Origin: Bog-159 sp049511415
GTDB taxonomy: Bacteria; Acidobacteriota; Terriglobia; Bryobacterales; Bryobacteraceae
DNA: 64,000 nt
Direction of reading: 5' to 3'
Assembly: GCA_049511415.1 (NCBI GenBank)
Contig: JBEKYC010000010.1
Coordinates: 1-64,000 of the forward strand
Positions 36,850-44,962 of the stretch are shown here, piece by piece. Made by a program: the position numbers and the translations under genes. Under the pieces are notes generated by a model. The model ran no database searches. It was not told the DNA's origin and saw nothing but the letters and a program-made list of their open reading frames with translations. How positions within the stretch are numbered: the first letter of the stretch is position 1; each line of letters opens with the position of its first letter.

Positions 36850-37118
36850 TCAACTTTCGCGCCGCAATAGTTTGTTGTAGGCTTCGTGGAAACCGATCCA
36901 GTACCAGTGAAAATCGTTTCCCTCGCGCCAAGCAAGCGCCGGTACGAACGGCCGATGTCGACAGCCCAGACTTCGCCCTTTCGCTGAAAGCCCAGGGACG
37001 GATGAAAGGGATCTTCTTGAAACAGGGCGTACTTCTTATCCGCCAGCGAACGGACGCTCTCCGGCAGCCTGTCATAGCAGTCCCAAAACTCGGGGACAGC
37101 GTACGAGCGGAAACTCAC
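36850..37118 (-). pseudogene. RelE/HigB-like toxin with a one-base frameshift
   Basis: The GTG at 37118 overlaps the antitoxin stop (GTGA). The first frame reads SFRSYAVPEFWDCYDRLPES and on to KGEVWAVDIGRSYR, typical of RelE-like toxins, then becomes nonsense. The neighbouring frame continues the domain as ALAWREGNDFHWYWIGFHEA then YNKLLRRES and a TGA at 36850-36852. Inserting one G after the CGG of SYR restores a full protein of about 89 residues. The active-site end (WYWIGFHEAYNKLL) is intact, so the inactivation looks recent. Confidence 0.82.
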
Positions 37119-37336
37119 CGGCGAGGGCGGTGTTCGGAAAGCGGCTGGGACAGGTTGTCCCGCACACGCTGCTTCACCCGGTCCAGAAGCTCCATCCCGG
37201 CTCCGCCCGGCGAGAAGTCGCGCTCGATCTGCTCATCCCAGCGGGCACGATCCCTGTCGGCAAGCCAGGCAGCCAGTGCGGCTTGCTCTTCGGGAGGCAG
37301 TTGCACAATGGCGTGCTGAATCTGCGTAATGTCCAC
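37115..37336 (-). CDS. Antitoxin of a RelE/HigB-like module
   Basis: 73 residues, ATG at 37336. Sequence MDITQIQHAIVQLPPEEQAA and LAAWLADRDRARWDEQIERD has the short helical, acidic-basic pattern of addiction-module antitoxins of the DUF2281/YefM-like type (exact family not certain). It overlaps the start of the broken toxin by 4 bases, the usual coupling. The frame is intact. Confidence 0.7.
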   Translation of the reverse strand: MDITQIQHAIVQLPPEEQAALAAWLADRDRARWDEQIERDFSPGGAGMELLDRVKQRVRDNLSQPLSEHRPRR

Positions 37337-37401
37337 GGAACAATTCTACCGCAGCCAGATGTATCGCTTTCAATCGTGGCTGCACGATAATATAGCGAGA
37401 T

Positions 37402-38238
37402 ATGACGGTTGACCTCGAAGGCGTCACCTTGCACCTGGCGCACCCCGACGAACTGGCGGCCCGCTGGGTGGGCCAGGAAGAATTGATGCGCCAACTGCTG
37501 GCCGCGTGGCTGGTAGTGAGCGAGCAGGATCTGCCCATGAATCCGCGCCTGCTCGGCAAACCCGGCGTCGGCAAAACCACGCTGGCCTACGCCGCCGCCA
37601 AGCGCATGGGACGCGAAGTCTACATCCTGCAAGCCACCATGGACACGCGCCCCGAAGACCTGCTGGTGACGCCCGTCATCGAGGGCGAAGGCCGCCTGCG
37701 CTACGTGGCCTCGCCGCTGGTGACCGCCATGATCCGCGGTGGCATCGCCATCCTCGACGAAGGCAATCGCATGAGCGAGAAAAGCTGGGCCAGTCTCGCG
37801 CCGCTGCTCGATAACCGCCGGTACGTGGAATCCATCGTGGCCGGCATCAAGATCAAGGCGCATGCGCAGTTCCGTCTGGTCACCACCATGAACGACGACG
37901 CTTCCACATTCGAACTGCCCGAATATATCCATTCGCGCCTGCAGCCGCAGATCCTCATCGATTTTCCCGAACGCGACGAAGAGTATCACATCCTCAAAGA
38001 GAACCTGCCCTTCGCCGAGGAACGCATCCTCACTTACGTGACCGACTTCCTGCAACAGGCCCATGCCGCCGACGAGCGCTACACCGTGCGCGACGGCATC
38101 AACATCGGCCGCTATGCCATCAAGCTGAAAAGCCTGGCCACCCAGAAGACACACGAAACCGCTGCCTTGGAAACGGCCATCCTGGAAACGCTGGGAGAGG
38201 AAGCGCTGCGCTATGCCCGGGGAAATCGAATTTCCTGA
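37402..38238 (+). CDS. MoxR-type AAA+ ATPase
   Basis: 277-residue ATPase. Walker A GKPGVGKTT at 52-60, Walker B GGIAILDEGNRM, a sensor-1-like TTMNDDASTFELPEYIHSRL and a short lid. MoxR ATPases act as chaperones that remodel or activate a partner protein, usually one with a vWA domain. Here no vWA gene follows; the next gene overlaps by 26 bases and encodes an unrelated 611-residue protein, so that is the likely partner. GATAAT at 37386-37391 is 10 bases before the ATG and may be the promoter. Confidence 0.9.
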   Translation: MTVDLEGVTLHLAHPDELAARWVGQEELMRQLLAAWLVVSEQDLPMNPRLLGKPGVGKTTLAYAAAKRMGREVYILQATMDTRPEDLLVTPVIEGEGRLRYVASPLVTAMIRGGIAILDEGNRMSEKSWASLAPLLDNRRYVESIVAGIKIKAHAQFRLVTTMNDDASTFELPEYIHSRLQPQILIDFPERDEEYHILKENLPFAEERILTYVTDFLQQAHAADERYTVRDGINIGRYAIKLKSLATQKTHETAALETAILETLGEEALRYARGNRIS

Positions 38239-40048
38239 TCTTCCCGAAGCCGGCAGTCTGCGCCGCGGCCGTTTCACCTACCTGCCGGTTGTGCCAGGAC
38301 GCCTGGAGTTCGCCATCGAAGTGCGCCAGGCGATCCTGCGCGAGCGCCCGCAGGTTGTCGCGCTGGAGTTGCCTGTCACGCTGCAGCAGCACTACATGCG
38401 TGCCGTGGCGCGGCTGCCCGAGATGTCCGTCATCGTCTATCCCGATGAGACCGTGGAGGACAGCGCTGTCTACGTTCCGGTCGAGCCCGCCGACCCGTTC
38501 GTGGAAGCCATCCGCACCGCCAACGAAACCGGCGCCGACGTGGTCTTCGCCGATCCCGATTCGAGCGAGCGCCCACATCTGAAAGACGCCTATCCGGACC
38601 CGTATGCCATCCGTCACATCGGCCTGGAAAGATACGTGGAGGCCTACCGCGTCTATCCGCAACAGCGTTCGGACGAGATTGCGCGCCATGCCGATGGTAT
38701 CGCCTGGAAGCTGCAAGGCTGCGACCCGCTGGCGCGCGTGCTGGTGGTCGTCTCGCTGAACCTGCTCGATCCGGTGCTGGATTCCATGGAGCAGCCGCAG
38801 GCGCAACCGATGGCCCGCCTCCGGCGTGCGGGTGTGCGTGTGCTGAATCCGCATCCCGACTGCCTGGCCGAAATCACCATCGAGTATCCGTATCTGCAAT
38901 ATCGTTACGAACAGTTCCGGCAGTTGCTGTCCGACTCAAACCTGATCGATCGCCGCCATGCGCAACTGGCGCTGTTCCGCGAGTCGGAAAAGAGCTACGA
39001 AACCAACACCGGCGAGCACATCGCCCATTGGCAGCGCCGTCTGCTGGCACGCTACACCCGCAACCTCGCGCTCGCTGACGGTGCCCTGATGGCCGGCGTG
39101 TTCGACCTCACCGTGGCCGCGCGCAGCATCGTGGATGACAATTACGGCTGGGAGGTTTGGGAGACTGCCGGCCGCTATCCGCCGCAGAAGACCGCCAGCG
39201 ATCTCGAAACTGTGCGTATCTCCGGCGAAGAAGTCTGGCTCGATACCAAGCGCATAAGGCTACGCCGCCGGCTGCCCAGCATGAAGCGGCGGCTGCGGCC
39301 GGTCGGCCTGAAGCCGCGCAAGAAGGAGAAGTTCCCCGGCGAATGGGCCAGCGAGTTGAACGGCAACAGCATCTGCTCCTACCCGCCGGAAGACCTGGTG
39401 ATCGAGGATTACGGGCGCTTCTTGAAGAAGAAGGGCAAGAGCATTCTGTCCGAGGAGCGCTCCCAGGTCGAACCGTTTACCACCTCGCTGCTCGATGGCA
39501 TCGATCTGCGCGAGACCATCCGCAACTGGCACGAAGGCAAGATCTACGTGCGCCAGTTTCAGAAGATCGCGGGCGAAGTTGGTTCGGTGATCGTGATCTT
39601 CGACGAAGACCGCGACGGCCGTTACTCTTACATGACCACCTGGCTGGGCGAGCATCAGAACGAGTCCGACATGGCCTTCTATTCCACGTTCCCGTTCGAC
39701 AACCTGGTGGGGCCAGGCATTGGCCGCGGCGAGTACGGCGGCTTCCTGATGAGCCTTCCCGCCCGCCGCCTCTACGACGTGTGGCAGGACCCGGACTATG
39801 ACTTCGCCGAGAGCAAGCCCGAGCGCCTCCTGCTGGCGGGCCTGGATTATTCGCTCGAACGCTTCGTCGTGTATGTCGCCGCCAAGCCGCCCCGCACCAT
39901 CTTCCGCAACATAGCCGCGCGCCTGGGCCGGACCATCATCTACATCCCCATCGGCCAGCTCTCACCCCTGGCCCTGAAGAAGATCCGCGTGGTGCACGTG
40001 CTGGATGGGTACGATAAGCGAGAAATTGCCAAAGAGTACCTCTGGTAA
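38213..40048 (+). CDS. Large MoxR-partner protein of unknown function (possibly DUF5682/TraB-ChaN-like)
   Basis: 611-residue soluble protein without signal peptide or membrane helix. The N-terminal part (about 15-140: LEFAIEVRQAILRERPQVVA, LELPVTLQQHY, MSVIVYPDE, ADPFVEAIRTANETGADVVF) has the alternating pattern of the TraB/ChaN/EreA-like fold as seen in DUF5682 proteins that accompany MoxR ATPases in conflict systems. The middle (about 215-300) is helical with many His, Arg and Glu residues; a basic linker (RRRLPSMKRRLRPVGLKPRK) leads to a C-terminal mixed domain with IVIFDEDRDGRYSYMTTWLG and FGHQ-free but acidic loops. I do not recognise the C-terminal half. The DUF5682 comparison rests on memory, not on a search. 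Confidence 0.75.
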   Translation: MPGEIEFPDLPEAGSLRRGRFTYLPVVPGRLEFAIEVRQAILRERPQVVALELPVTLQQHYMRAVARLPEMSVIVYPDETVEDSAVYVPVEPADPFVEAIRTANETGADVVFADPDSSERPHLKDAYPDPYAIRHIGLERYVEAYRVYPQQRSDEIARHADGIAWKLQGCDPLARVLVVVSLNLLDPVLDSMEQPQAQPMARLRRAGVRVLNPHPDCLAEITIEYPYLQYRYEQFRQLLSDSNLIDRRHAQLALFRESEKSYETNTGEHIAHWQRRLLARYTRNLALADGALMAGVFDLTVAARSIVDDNYGWEVWETAGRYPPQKTASDLETVRISGEEVWLDTKRIRLRRRLPSMKRRLRPVGLKPRKKEKFPGEWASELNGNSICSYPPEDLVIEDYGRFLKKKGKSILSEERSQVEPFTTSLLDGIDLRETIRNWHEGKIYVRQFQKIAGEVGSVIVIFDEDRDGRYSYMTTWLGEHQNESDMAFYSTFPFDNLVGPGIGRGEYGGFLMSLPARRLYDVWQDPDYDFAESKPERLLLAGLDYSLERFVVYVAAKPPRTIFRNIAARLGRTIIYIPIGQLSPLALKKIRVVHVLDGYDKREIAKEYLW

Positions 40049-40057
40049 GTGAGTGAG

Positions 40058-40301
40058 ATGCGGAGAACCGTCACTCTGTTCATCACCTTCTTAACGGCGA
40101 TAGCCGGGTTCATACCGGTCGCATGCGCCGATTGCCACGCTCGTGTTGGCTATCCGTTCCCTTATTACGATACGGGCGGTTTTCTTCATGGCGATCATAT
40201 TCTTTGGTTGGGGCAAGCAGATTTAACCGTGCTACCTGGGCCTCGCATTCGCTCTAGTGTACGCCTGGGAACGCTGGCATTCTGCGAAGGGGCCGTCCTA
40301 G
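40058..40301 (+). pseudogene. Small two-helix membrane protein, frameshifted
   Basis: Starts 9 bases after the MoxR-partner stop. The first frame gives a membrane helix and a conserved-looking loop (RRTVTLFITFLTAIAGFIPV, CADCHARVGYPFPYYDTGGF, LWLGQADLTVL). It then continues as PGPRIRSSVRLG, which is not membrane-like. The next frame, beginning at the same place, reads YLGLAFALVYAWERWHSAKG, an obvious second helix, and stops at 40299-40301. A 1-base insertion or 2-base deletion near 40222 explains this. The family itself is not named; similar small proteins with a Cys-His loop occur in Acidobacteriota. Confidence 0.55.
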
Positions 40302-40347
40302 CCCAGTTCTAGTTTGCGAATTCAGGCTGCCCGTAGCCCATCTTTGC

Positions 40348-40710
40348 TTAGATCGGTAATATGCGGACCCGCCGTCTGCGAGGGTCGAGCGTTACGAGGG
40401 ATCCCTGCATCAGGGCATCTTGAGACGCCCGAATGGCGCTGATCACCACTTCACCGATGGTTGCCGGAAGAACATCTTGTGTGCGGATTTGAACTACACT
40501 TGGCCCCGTCGCCCGGCGCGTTGCCAGAATCATGCCAAAATCAAGATCGTGCGTGAAAACGACGTAATCGTTAGCCACTGCATATGCCATGATCTCGGTG
40601 TCTGACGCGGAGGGCCTGCCAATCGTGGACCAATGCACAGCCGCCATATCGTGGACAGCAAAGAACGCCACCCACAGTGGGCTTAGATTCATGTCGATGA
40701 GAATCTTCAT
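40348..40710 (-). CDS. DUF5615 PIN-like toxin
   Basis: 120 residues. MKILIDMNLSPLWVAFFAVH is the characteristic DUF5615 opening with the catalytic-type Asp; SDTEIMAYAVANDYVVFTHD and LDFGMILATRR supply the further acidic residues. DUF5615 proteins are PIN-fold ribonuclease-like toxins paired with DUF433. Its ATG overlaps the DUF433 stop by 4 bases. All motifs are present and the frame is intact, unlike the two toxins 3-4 kb away. Confidence 0.85.
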   Translation of the reverse strand: MKILIDMNLSPLWVAFFAVHDMAAVHWSTIGRPSASDTEIMAYAVANDYVVFTHDLDFGMILATRRATGPSVVQIRTQDVLPATIGEVVISAIRASQDALMQGSLVTLDPRRRRVRILPI

Positions 40711-40955
40711 GCCGCGGGCAGCGGTATCTCAATCTCCTCGACCCGCCATGCGGCATAGGCCAACGCTTGCCGAATGTCTTCTTCTTCCAGGTACGGATAG
40801 GCGGCCAAAATGTGGTTGAAGCTGTGACCGGAGGCAACCAGTCCCACCACCATGCCAACGGTTACTCGCATGCCACGCACACAAGGCTTGCCGCCCATTA
40901 TCTCGGGGCTTCGGGTAATGCGATTCAGGTCCGGCATAAAGGAGCCTAAGTCCAT
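40707..40955 (-). CDS. DUF433 antitoxin
   Basis: 82 residues. RITRSPEIMGGKPCVRGMRV, TVGMVVGLVASGHSFNHILA and YPYLEEEDIRQALAYAAWR are the DUF433 signature, a winged/helix-turn-helix antitoxin-type domain. It precedes and overlaps the DUF5615 gene. I start at the ATG at 40955; the internal ATG of MPDLNR is an alternative. Confidence 0.85.
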   Translation of the reverse strand: MDLGSFMPDLNRITRSPEIMGGKPCVRGMRVTVGMVVGLVASGHSFNHILAAYPYLEEEDIRQALAYAAWRVEEIEIPLPAA

Positions 40956-40999
40956 TGTAGTTCACCTTAGCGAACAGGCGGCGATCGGCAGCACCACCC

Positions 41000-41005
41000 T
41001 ATAAT
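41000..41005 (+). promoter_or_regulatory. Consensus TATAAT box six bases before a start codon
   Basis: TATAAT at 41000-41005 is followed by GAACGC and the ATG at 41012. A transcript from this box would begin at or next to the start codon, so the mRNA would be leaderless. No clear -35 box. Confidence 0.5.
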
Positions 41006-41011
41006 GAACGC

Positions 41012-41605
41012 ATGCGGGTGTATCTCGGCATCCTGCTGATCCTCGTCCTGGCGTTTGCGTTCGACTGGTTCCCCAACGAGATCAAGCGTCCGCGCGGCGT
41101 GCTCGTCTCGGGCGAACCCGATCAGGAACTCATCGCGCAAGGCCGGCCCTGGCCGTACAAAGCCTACCAGATCACGCCGCTCGCCAACTTCCATCTGCGC
41201 GCCCGCGTGCTTATGACCGAGCGCTACTGGCTCGGCCGCGAAGCGCAAATCTCGCCCATGGATCTCACGGTCGGATGGCGGCTCATGTCCGATCAGAACA
41301 TCCTCGATCAGCTCGATATCTATCGCGGTTACCGCGCATTCTATTGGAAACCAAAGACTGCGCAGTGGCCCGCGGCGCACGAAGACATTACCGAGCACGT
41401 CGCCAACCTGCACATGATCCCGGCCAACTCGGCAATCGATTCCCGCCTGAAATCCATACGTCCCGGCAACCTGATCGACCTGCGTGGTTATCTAGTCCTC
41501 GCCGAAGCCCCCGACGGCTGGCACTGGCGCAGCTCTCTCAGCCGCACCGACGAAGGTCCCGGCGCATGCGAACTCGTATGGGCGGAAAATCTCGCAGCCA
41601 ACTGA
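41012..41605 (+). CDS. Hypothetical exported protein, 197 aa
   Basis: An N-terminal membrane helix or uncleaved signal (MRVYLGILLILVLAFAFDWF) is followed by a soluble domain with a conserved look: YKAYQITPLANFHLRARVLM, RYWLGREAQISPMDLTVGWR, HMIPANSAIDSRLKSIRPGN and a C-terminal SSLSRTDEGPGACELVW. I recall unannotated proteins in Proteobacteria and Acidobacteriota with the same blocks, but no function is known. Likely periplasmic and membrane-tethered. Probably transcribed alone from the TATAAT box just upstream. Confidence 0.8.
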   Translation: MRVYLGILLILVLAFAFDWFPNEIKRPRGVLVSGEPDQELIAQGRPWPYKAYQITPLANFHLRARVLMTERYWLGREAQISPMDLTVGWRLMSDQNILDQLDIYRGYRAFYWKPKTAQWPAAHEDITEHVANLHMIPANSAIDSRLKSIRPGNLIDLRGYLVLAEAPDGWHWRSSLSRTDEGPGACELVWAENLAAN

Positions 41606-41636
41606 TATGAGATAAACTCCGTTCCAGGAGGTCCTC

Positions 41637-42848
41637 GTGCAATCGGATTCCTCGCGGCCGCAGCGCCGTGACTTCTTCAAAACCGCCGCGGCCGGCGGCC
41701 TGCTGCTGCTTCGCCCAGAGACAGTCTTCGGAACCCAGGCCAACTCCGCCGTGGAAGTTGGCATCATCGGCTGCGGCGGACGCGGCAACTGGATCGGGGC
41801 GTTCTTCCCCGAGTTCGCCGGCGCGCGCGTTGTCGCCCTGGCCGACGTGATCCGCGAACGCCTCGACGCCACGCAATCCAGCTTCAAGGTGGATGCCTCG
41901 CGCGCCTACTACGGGCCGGACGCCTATCGACAGATCATCGACTCCAAGCTGGACGCCGTGGTGATCGAGACCCCGCCCTATTTCCATCCCGAACAAGCGC
42001 GCGCCGCGATCGACGCGGGGAAGCACGTGTATTGCGCCAAGCCGGTGGCCGTGGACGTGCCCGGCTGCCGCAGTATCCTCGAAACCGGCAAACTCGCCCA
42101 AGGCAAGCGCAGCTTTCTGGTAGACTTCCAGACGCGCTCCCAGCCCGTGTTTCAGGAGGCTGCCGCGCGCGTCCATCGCGGCGATATCGGCGCGCCGGTC
42201 TTCGCCCAGGTTTTCTACTACGCGGGGCGTCCGGCGGCCGACAAATCCAAGCCCGGAATGGACCCTGGCCAAGCTCGCATGGTCAACTTCTACATGGACC
42301 GCGTCCTGGGCGGCGACATCATCGTGGAGCAGAATATCCACGTCATCGATGTCGCCAACTGGTTTCTGGCATCGCATCCCATATCCGCGTACGGCGCGGG
42401 CGGGCGCACGGATTGGTCCGGCACGCCGTTCAACACCGGCGATGCCTACGACCACTTCCTGGTCACCTACCAATATCCCAATAACGTGCAGGTGGACTTC
42501 AGCTCGAACCAGTTACACAAGAGTTTCAGCGATCTGTGCATCCGCTGCTTCGGCGTGAAAGGCGTGGCCGACACGCACTACGGCGGACTGGTGCGCATCA
42601 CCGGCGAACACGAATGGATGGGCGCCGACAAGGACGACACGTTCCGCCAGGGCGCCATCAACAACGTCAAGGCATTCGTCGATAGCATCCAGACCGGCAA
42701 GCTGTTGAACAACGCCGAGCAGGCCGTCGAAAGCAACTTGACCGCCATCCTCGGCCGCACCGCCGCCTACCGCAACGGCACGGTAACCTGGGACGAGATG
42801 ATGCAGTCCGGGGAGAAGTTCCACGCCGATCTGAAACTTCGCTGGTGA
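41637..42848 (+). CDS. Gfo/Idh/MocA-family oxidoreductase, Tat-exported
   Basis: 403 residues, third oxidoreductase of this type in the window but from a different branch. Tat signal QRRDFFKTAAAGGLLLL, Rossmann start VEVGIIGCGGRGNWIGAFFP, family motif KHVYCAKPVAVDVPGCRSI, and a C-terminal domain with GGDIIVEQNIHVIDVANWFL. The GTG start at 41637 is supported by AGGAGG at 41626-41631. The downstream dehydrogenase begins just past its stop, but a separate -10 box lies between. Confidence 0.93.
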   Translation: MQSDSSRPQRRDFFKTAAAGGLLLLRPETVFGTQANSAVEVGIIGCGGRGNWIGAFFPEFAGARVVALADVIRERLDATQSSFKVDASRAYYGPDAYRQIIDSKLDAVVIETPPYFHPEQARAAIDAGKHVYCAKPVAVDVPGCRSILETGKLAQGKRSFLVDFQTRSQPVFQEAAARVHRGDIGAPVFAQVFYYAGRPAADKSKPGMDPGQARMVNFYMDRVLGGDIIVEQNIHVIDVANWFLASHPISAYGAGGRTDWSGTPFNTGDAYDHFLVTYQYPNNVQVDFSSNQLHKSFSDLCIRCFGVKGVADTHYGGLVRITGEHEWMGADKDDTFRQGAINNVKAFVDSIQTGKLLNNAEQAVESNLTAILGRTAAYRNGTVTWDEMMQSGEKFHADLKLRW

Positions 42849-42868
42849 TTCTGCCCAAGCCGGCAGGT

Positions 42869-42874
42869 TATAAT
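42869..42874 (+). promoter_or_regulatory. TATAAT box for the alcohol dehydrogenase gene
   Basis: TATAAT at 42869-42874 ends 9 bases before the GTG at 42884. This favours the GTG at 42884 over the upstream GTG at 42845 as start. Confidence 0.45.
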
Positions 42875-42883
42875 CGCAATCGC

Positions 42884-43897
42884 GTGTATCCACAAAGCAC
42901 TCCAGCCGCCATCCTCCCGGAGCCGCGCGGCAGCATCATGGTCGCGACCATTCCGCTCGCCGAACCGCGCACGGGTGAGGTGCTCGTGCGTATGGAAGCT
43001 TGCGGTCTCTGCCATTCCGACCTCTTCGTGGCTTCGCTCGAGAAGCTGCCGCTGGCCCCGCTCACGTTGGGTCATGAAGGTATCGGTCGGATCGTGGCAT
43101 TGGGCCCCGGTGTGGACGGCTGGTCGCCGGGCGAACGTGCCGGCATCACCTTTCTCGCCTCTACATGCGGGGTTTGTGAATTGTGCGCTTCGGGCAGTGA
43201 GCGATTCTGCCCGCGGCAGCTCAACTTCGGTTACACCGTGAATGGCGCGCTGAGCGCCTATGCCGTGGTGCCCGCTCCCCTGCTGGTCCGCGTTCCGGAT
43301 GCGCTGCCGGCGGACGAGGCCGCGCCCCTATGTTGCGCCGGCTGGACGGCTTTCGGCGCGTTGCGCGAAGCCGGTCTGCGGCCGGGCCAATCCGTGGCGT
43401 TGTGGGGTATGGGCGGACTGGGACATCTGGCGATCCAGTACGCGCGGCACCTGGGACTGCGGGTCGCCGCCGCGGACGTGGCCGAGAGCAAGTTGGAGAT
43501 GGCCCGCGCGCTCGGCGCGGACCTGGCATTGCCCGCCGAGACCGCCGGCCGCACGCTCCAAAAGCAATGGGGCGGAGCGGACGCCGCCATCGTGCTGACC
43601 GGTTCGCCCGCCGCCATCCAGCAGGCCTTCCGGGCGCTGAAGCGCAGGGGAACGCTGATCACCTGCGGCTTGTCCACCAATCAATACGAACTGCCGATTG
43701 TTGATACCGTGCTGAAGGGCATCTCGATACGGGGCAGCTATCTGGGAACCCGTGCGGATTTGGAAGAAGTTTTCCGCCTGGCGGAAGCTGGCGTGGGCCG
43801 TGCACATATCGAGCGCCACACCTTGGATCAGGCGCCGGAACTGCTCGAAAAGATGCGGCGCGGCGAGATTCTCGGCCGGGCCGTGGTGGTGTTCTAG
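42884..43897 (+). CDS. Zinc-dependent alcohol dehydrogenase
   Basis: About 337-residue MDR-family enzyme oxidising an alcohol with NAD(P). Catalytic zinc ligands in CGLCHSD and GHEGIGRIVALG; structural zinc lobe with four Cys in CGVCELCASGSERFC; dinucleotide fold ALWGMGGLGHLAIQYARHLG. Start chosen at the GTG at 42884 because the homology begins right there and a TATAAT box lies before it; the frame opens at 42845, overlapping the previous stop. Its TAG forms a shared CTAG with the convergent small gene. Confidence 0.92.
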   Translation: MYPQSTPAAILPEPRGSIMVATIPLAEPRTGEVLVRMEACGLCHSDLFVASLEKLPLAPLTLGHEGIGRIVALGPGVDGWSPGERAGITFLASTCGVCELCASGSERFCPRQLNFGYTVNGALSAYAVVPAPLLVRVPDALPADEAAPLCCAGWTAFGALREAGLRPGQSVALWGMGGLGHLAIQYARHLGLRVAAADVAESKLEMARALGADLALPAETAGRTLQKQWGGADAAIVLTGSPAAIQQAFRALKRRGTLITCGLSTNQYELPIVDTVLKGISIRGSYLGTRADLEEVFRLAEAGVGRAHIERHTLDQAPELLEKMRRGEILGRAVVVF

Positions 43898-44091
43898 GAA
43901 CGGGCCGAGTGGCGCGCCTTTTGTTTGCTGATCCGTTTGACCTTATGGCCCTTGAACTTCTTGACCTTGTATTTTGTGTTCTTAGCGTGGACGTAACTGG
44001 TCTTCGCCTGGGCCGGTGTTTGCACGGGTAAGAACAGACCCGCGCCGATCAACACGGCCGGTAAAAGCATTCGGATGCGCATCAACCCCAT
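43894..44091 (-). CDS. Small basic exported protein, 65 aa
   Basis: Signal peptide (RIRMLLPAVLIGAGLFLP...AQA) followed by a short, very Lys/Arg-rich mature part (KYKVKKFKGHKVKRISKQKA). Not a recognised family; possibly a cell-envelope or nucleic-acid-binding peptide. Starts at 44091 or 44082. It lies directly after the rhomboid gene on the same strand and overlaps the alcohol dehydrogenase stop by 4 bases. Confidence 0.55.
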   Translation of the reverse strand: MGLMRIRMLLPAVLIGAGLFLPVQTPAQAKTSYVHAKNTKYKVKKFKGHKVKRISKQKARHSARS

Positions 44092-44092
44092 T

Positions 44093-44926
44093 TTATTGCG
44101 AATCCTTGGCAAACCACAAGTACATCATTAGGAAACTAGCGGCTGTTAACACGATGCAGGCGGCGGCCGCTCCCCGCCACAAATTCTCCAAAGACGTGCG
44201 GCCGACGCGCGGTGTGCCCGCCAGATAGGCTATACCAAAGCCCGCGGCCAGCCCGCCAATGTGGGCCGCATTGTCGATATGCAGCCCAGGCAGCACGCCG
44301 ATGATTAATACGTAGACCGCCCACCGGACATACACGCTGCGGACGGCCTGCCCGGCGGCCGAATGCCGGTTTCGCACGCCCAGCGCGATCATGGCGCCGA
44401 GCAGTCCCATAATGCCCGCTGACGCGCCCACGGAAAGCGATGAGGTCCACAGGGTGCTTAGAAGAAACCCGGAGACACTGCCAACGAAATAAATAGTGAC
44501 CAGCCGGCTGGCGCCGTAGGCTTCCTCCACCTGGGCGCCTACGTCAAAGAGCACCCACGAATTCATGGCAATGTGCAGCAAGCCGCCGTGCAGGAATCCG
44601 GCCGTGACCAGGCGCCACCACTGCCCGTAGCCGAAAATGGCCGCCCGGTATTTCGCGCCGAACTCCAGCAGCGTCTGCCCGTCGATAGCCATGAAGCCGC
44701 CGCCCATGCCGGCCTGCTGGCTGAAGATCGCCGTCGCCAGATACAAACCCACGTTGATCAGCAGGATGATGGTGGTTACGAACCGGGCGTGCGGGATGGC
44801 GAACACCGCGCTGGGATTGTGAACTTCCACGGCGCGCGGACCGACCTTCTCGTTGCAATACGGACAGACCTTGTCGCGAGTGGTAATGAACGCCCGGCAA
44901 TGCGGGCACATGCGGCGCTGATCCAT
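44093..44926 (-). CDS. Rhomboid intramembrane serine protease with N-terminal zinc ribbon
   Basis: 277 residues. A zinc ribbon (C7, C10, C21, C24: CPHC...CPYC) precedes six membrane helices. Rhomboid motifs: FLHGGLLHIAMNSWVLF in the second core helix, GASAG with nucleophile Ser169, and the catalytic His222 in DNAAHIGGLAAGF. It cleaves membrane-spanning segments of other proteins; substrate unknown. The zinc ribbon is a common cytoplasmic addition in this subgroup. Confidence 0.93.
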   Translation of the reverse strand: MDQRRMCPHCRAFITTRDKVCPYCNEKVGPRAVEVHNPSAVFAIPHARFVTTIILLINVGLYLATAIFSQQAGMGGGFMAIDGQTLLEFGAKYRAAIFGYGQWWRLVTAGFLHGGLLHIAMNSWVLFDVGAQVEEAYGASRLVTIYFVGSVSGFLLSTLWTSSLSVGASAGIMGLLGAMIALGVRNRHSAAGQAVRSVYVRWAVYVLIIGVLPGLHIDNAAHIGGLAAGFGIAYLAGTPRVGRTSLENLWRGAAAACIVLTAASFLMMYLWFAKDSQ

Positions 44927-44962
44927 GCATCCCCATTGTACCTGTTACACTCTGGCTTACCC

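Noticed and set aside
36516..37319. 267-codon plus-strand frame over the second TA module
   Set aside because: It crosses an intact antitoxin and a recognisable toxin on the other strand, and its own translation shows no family.
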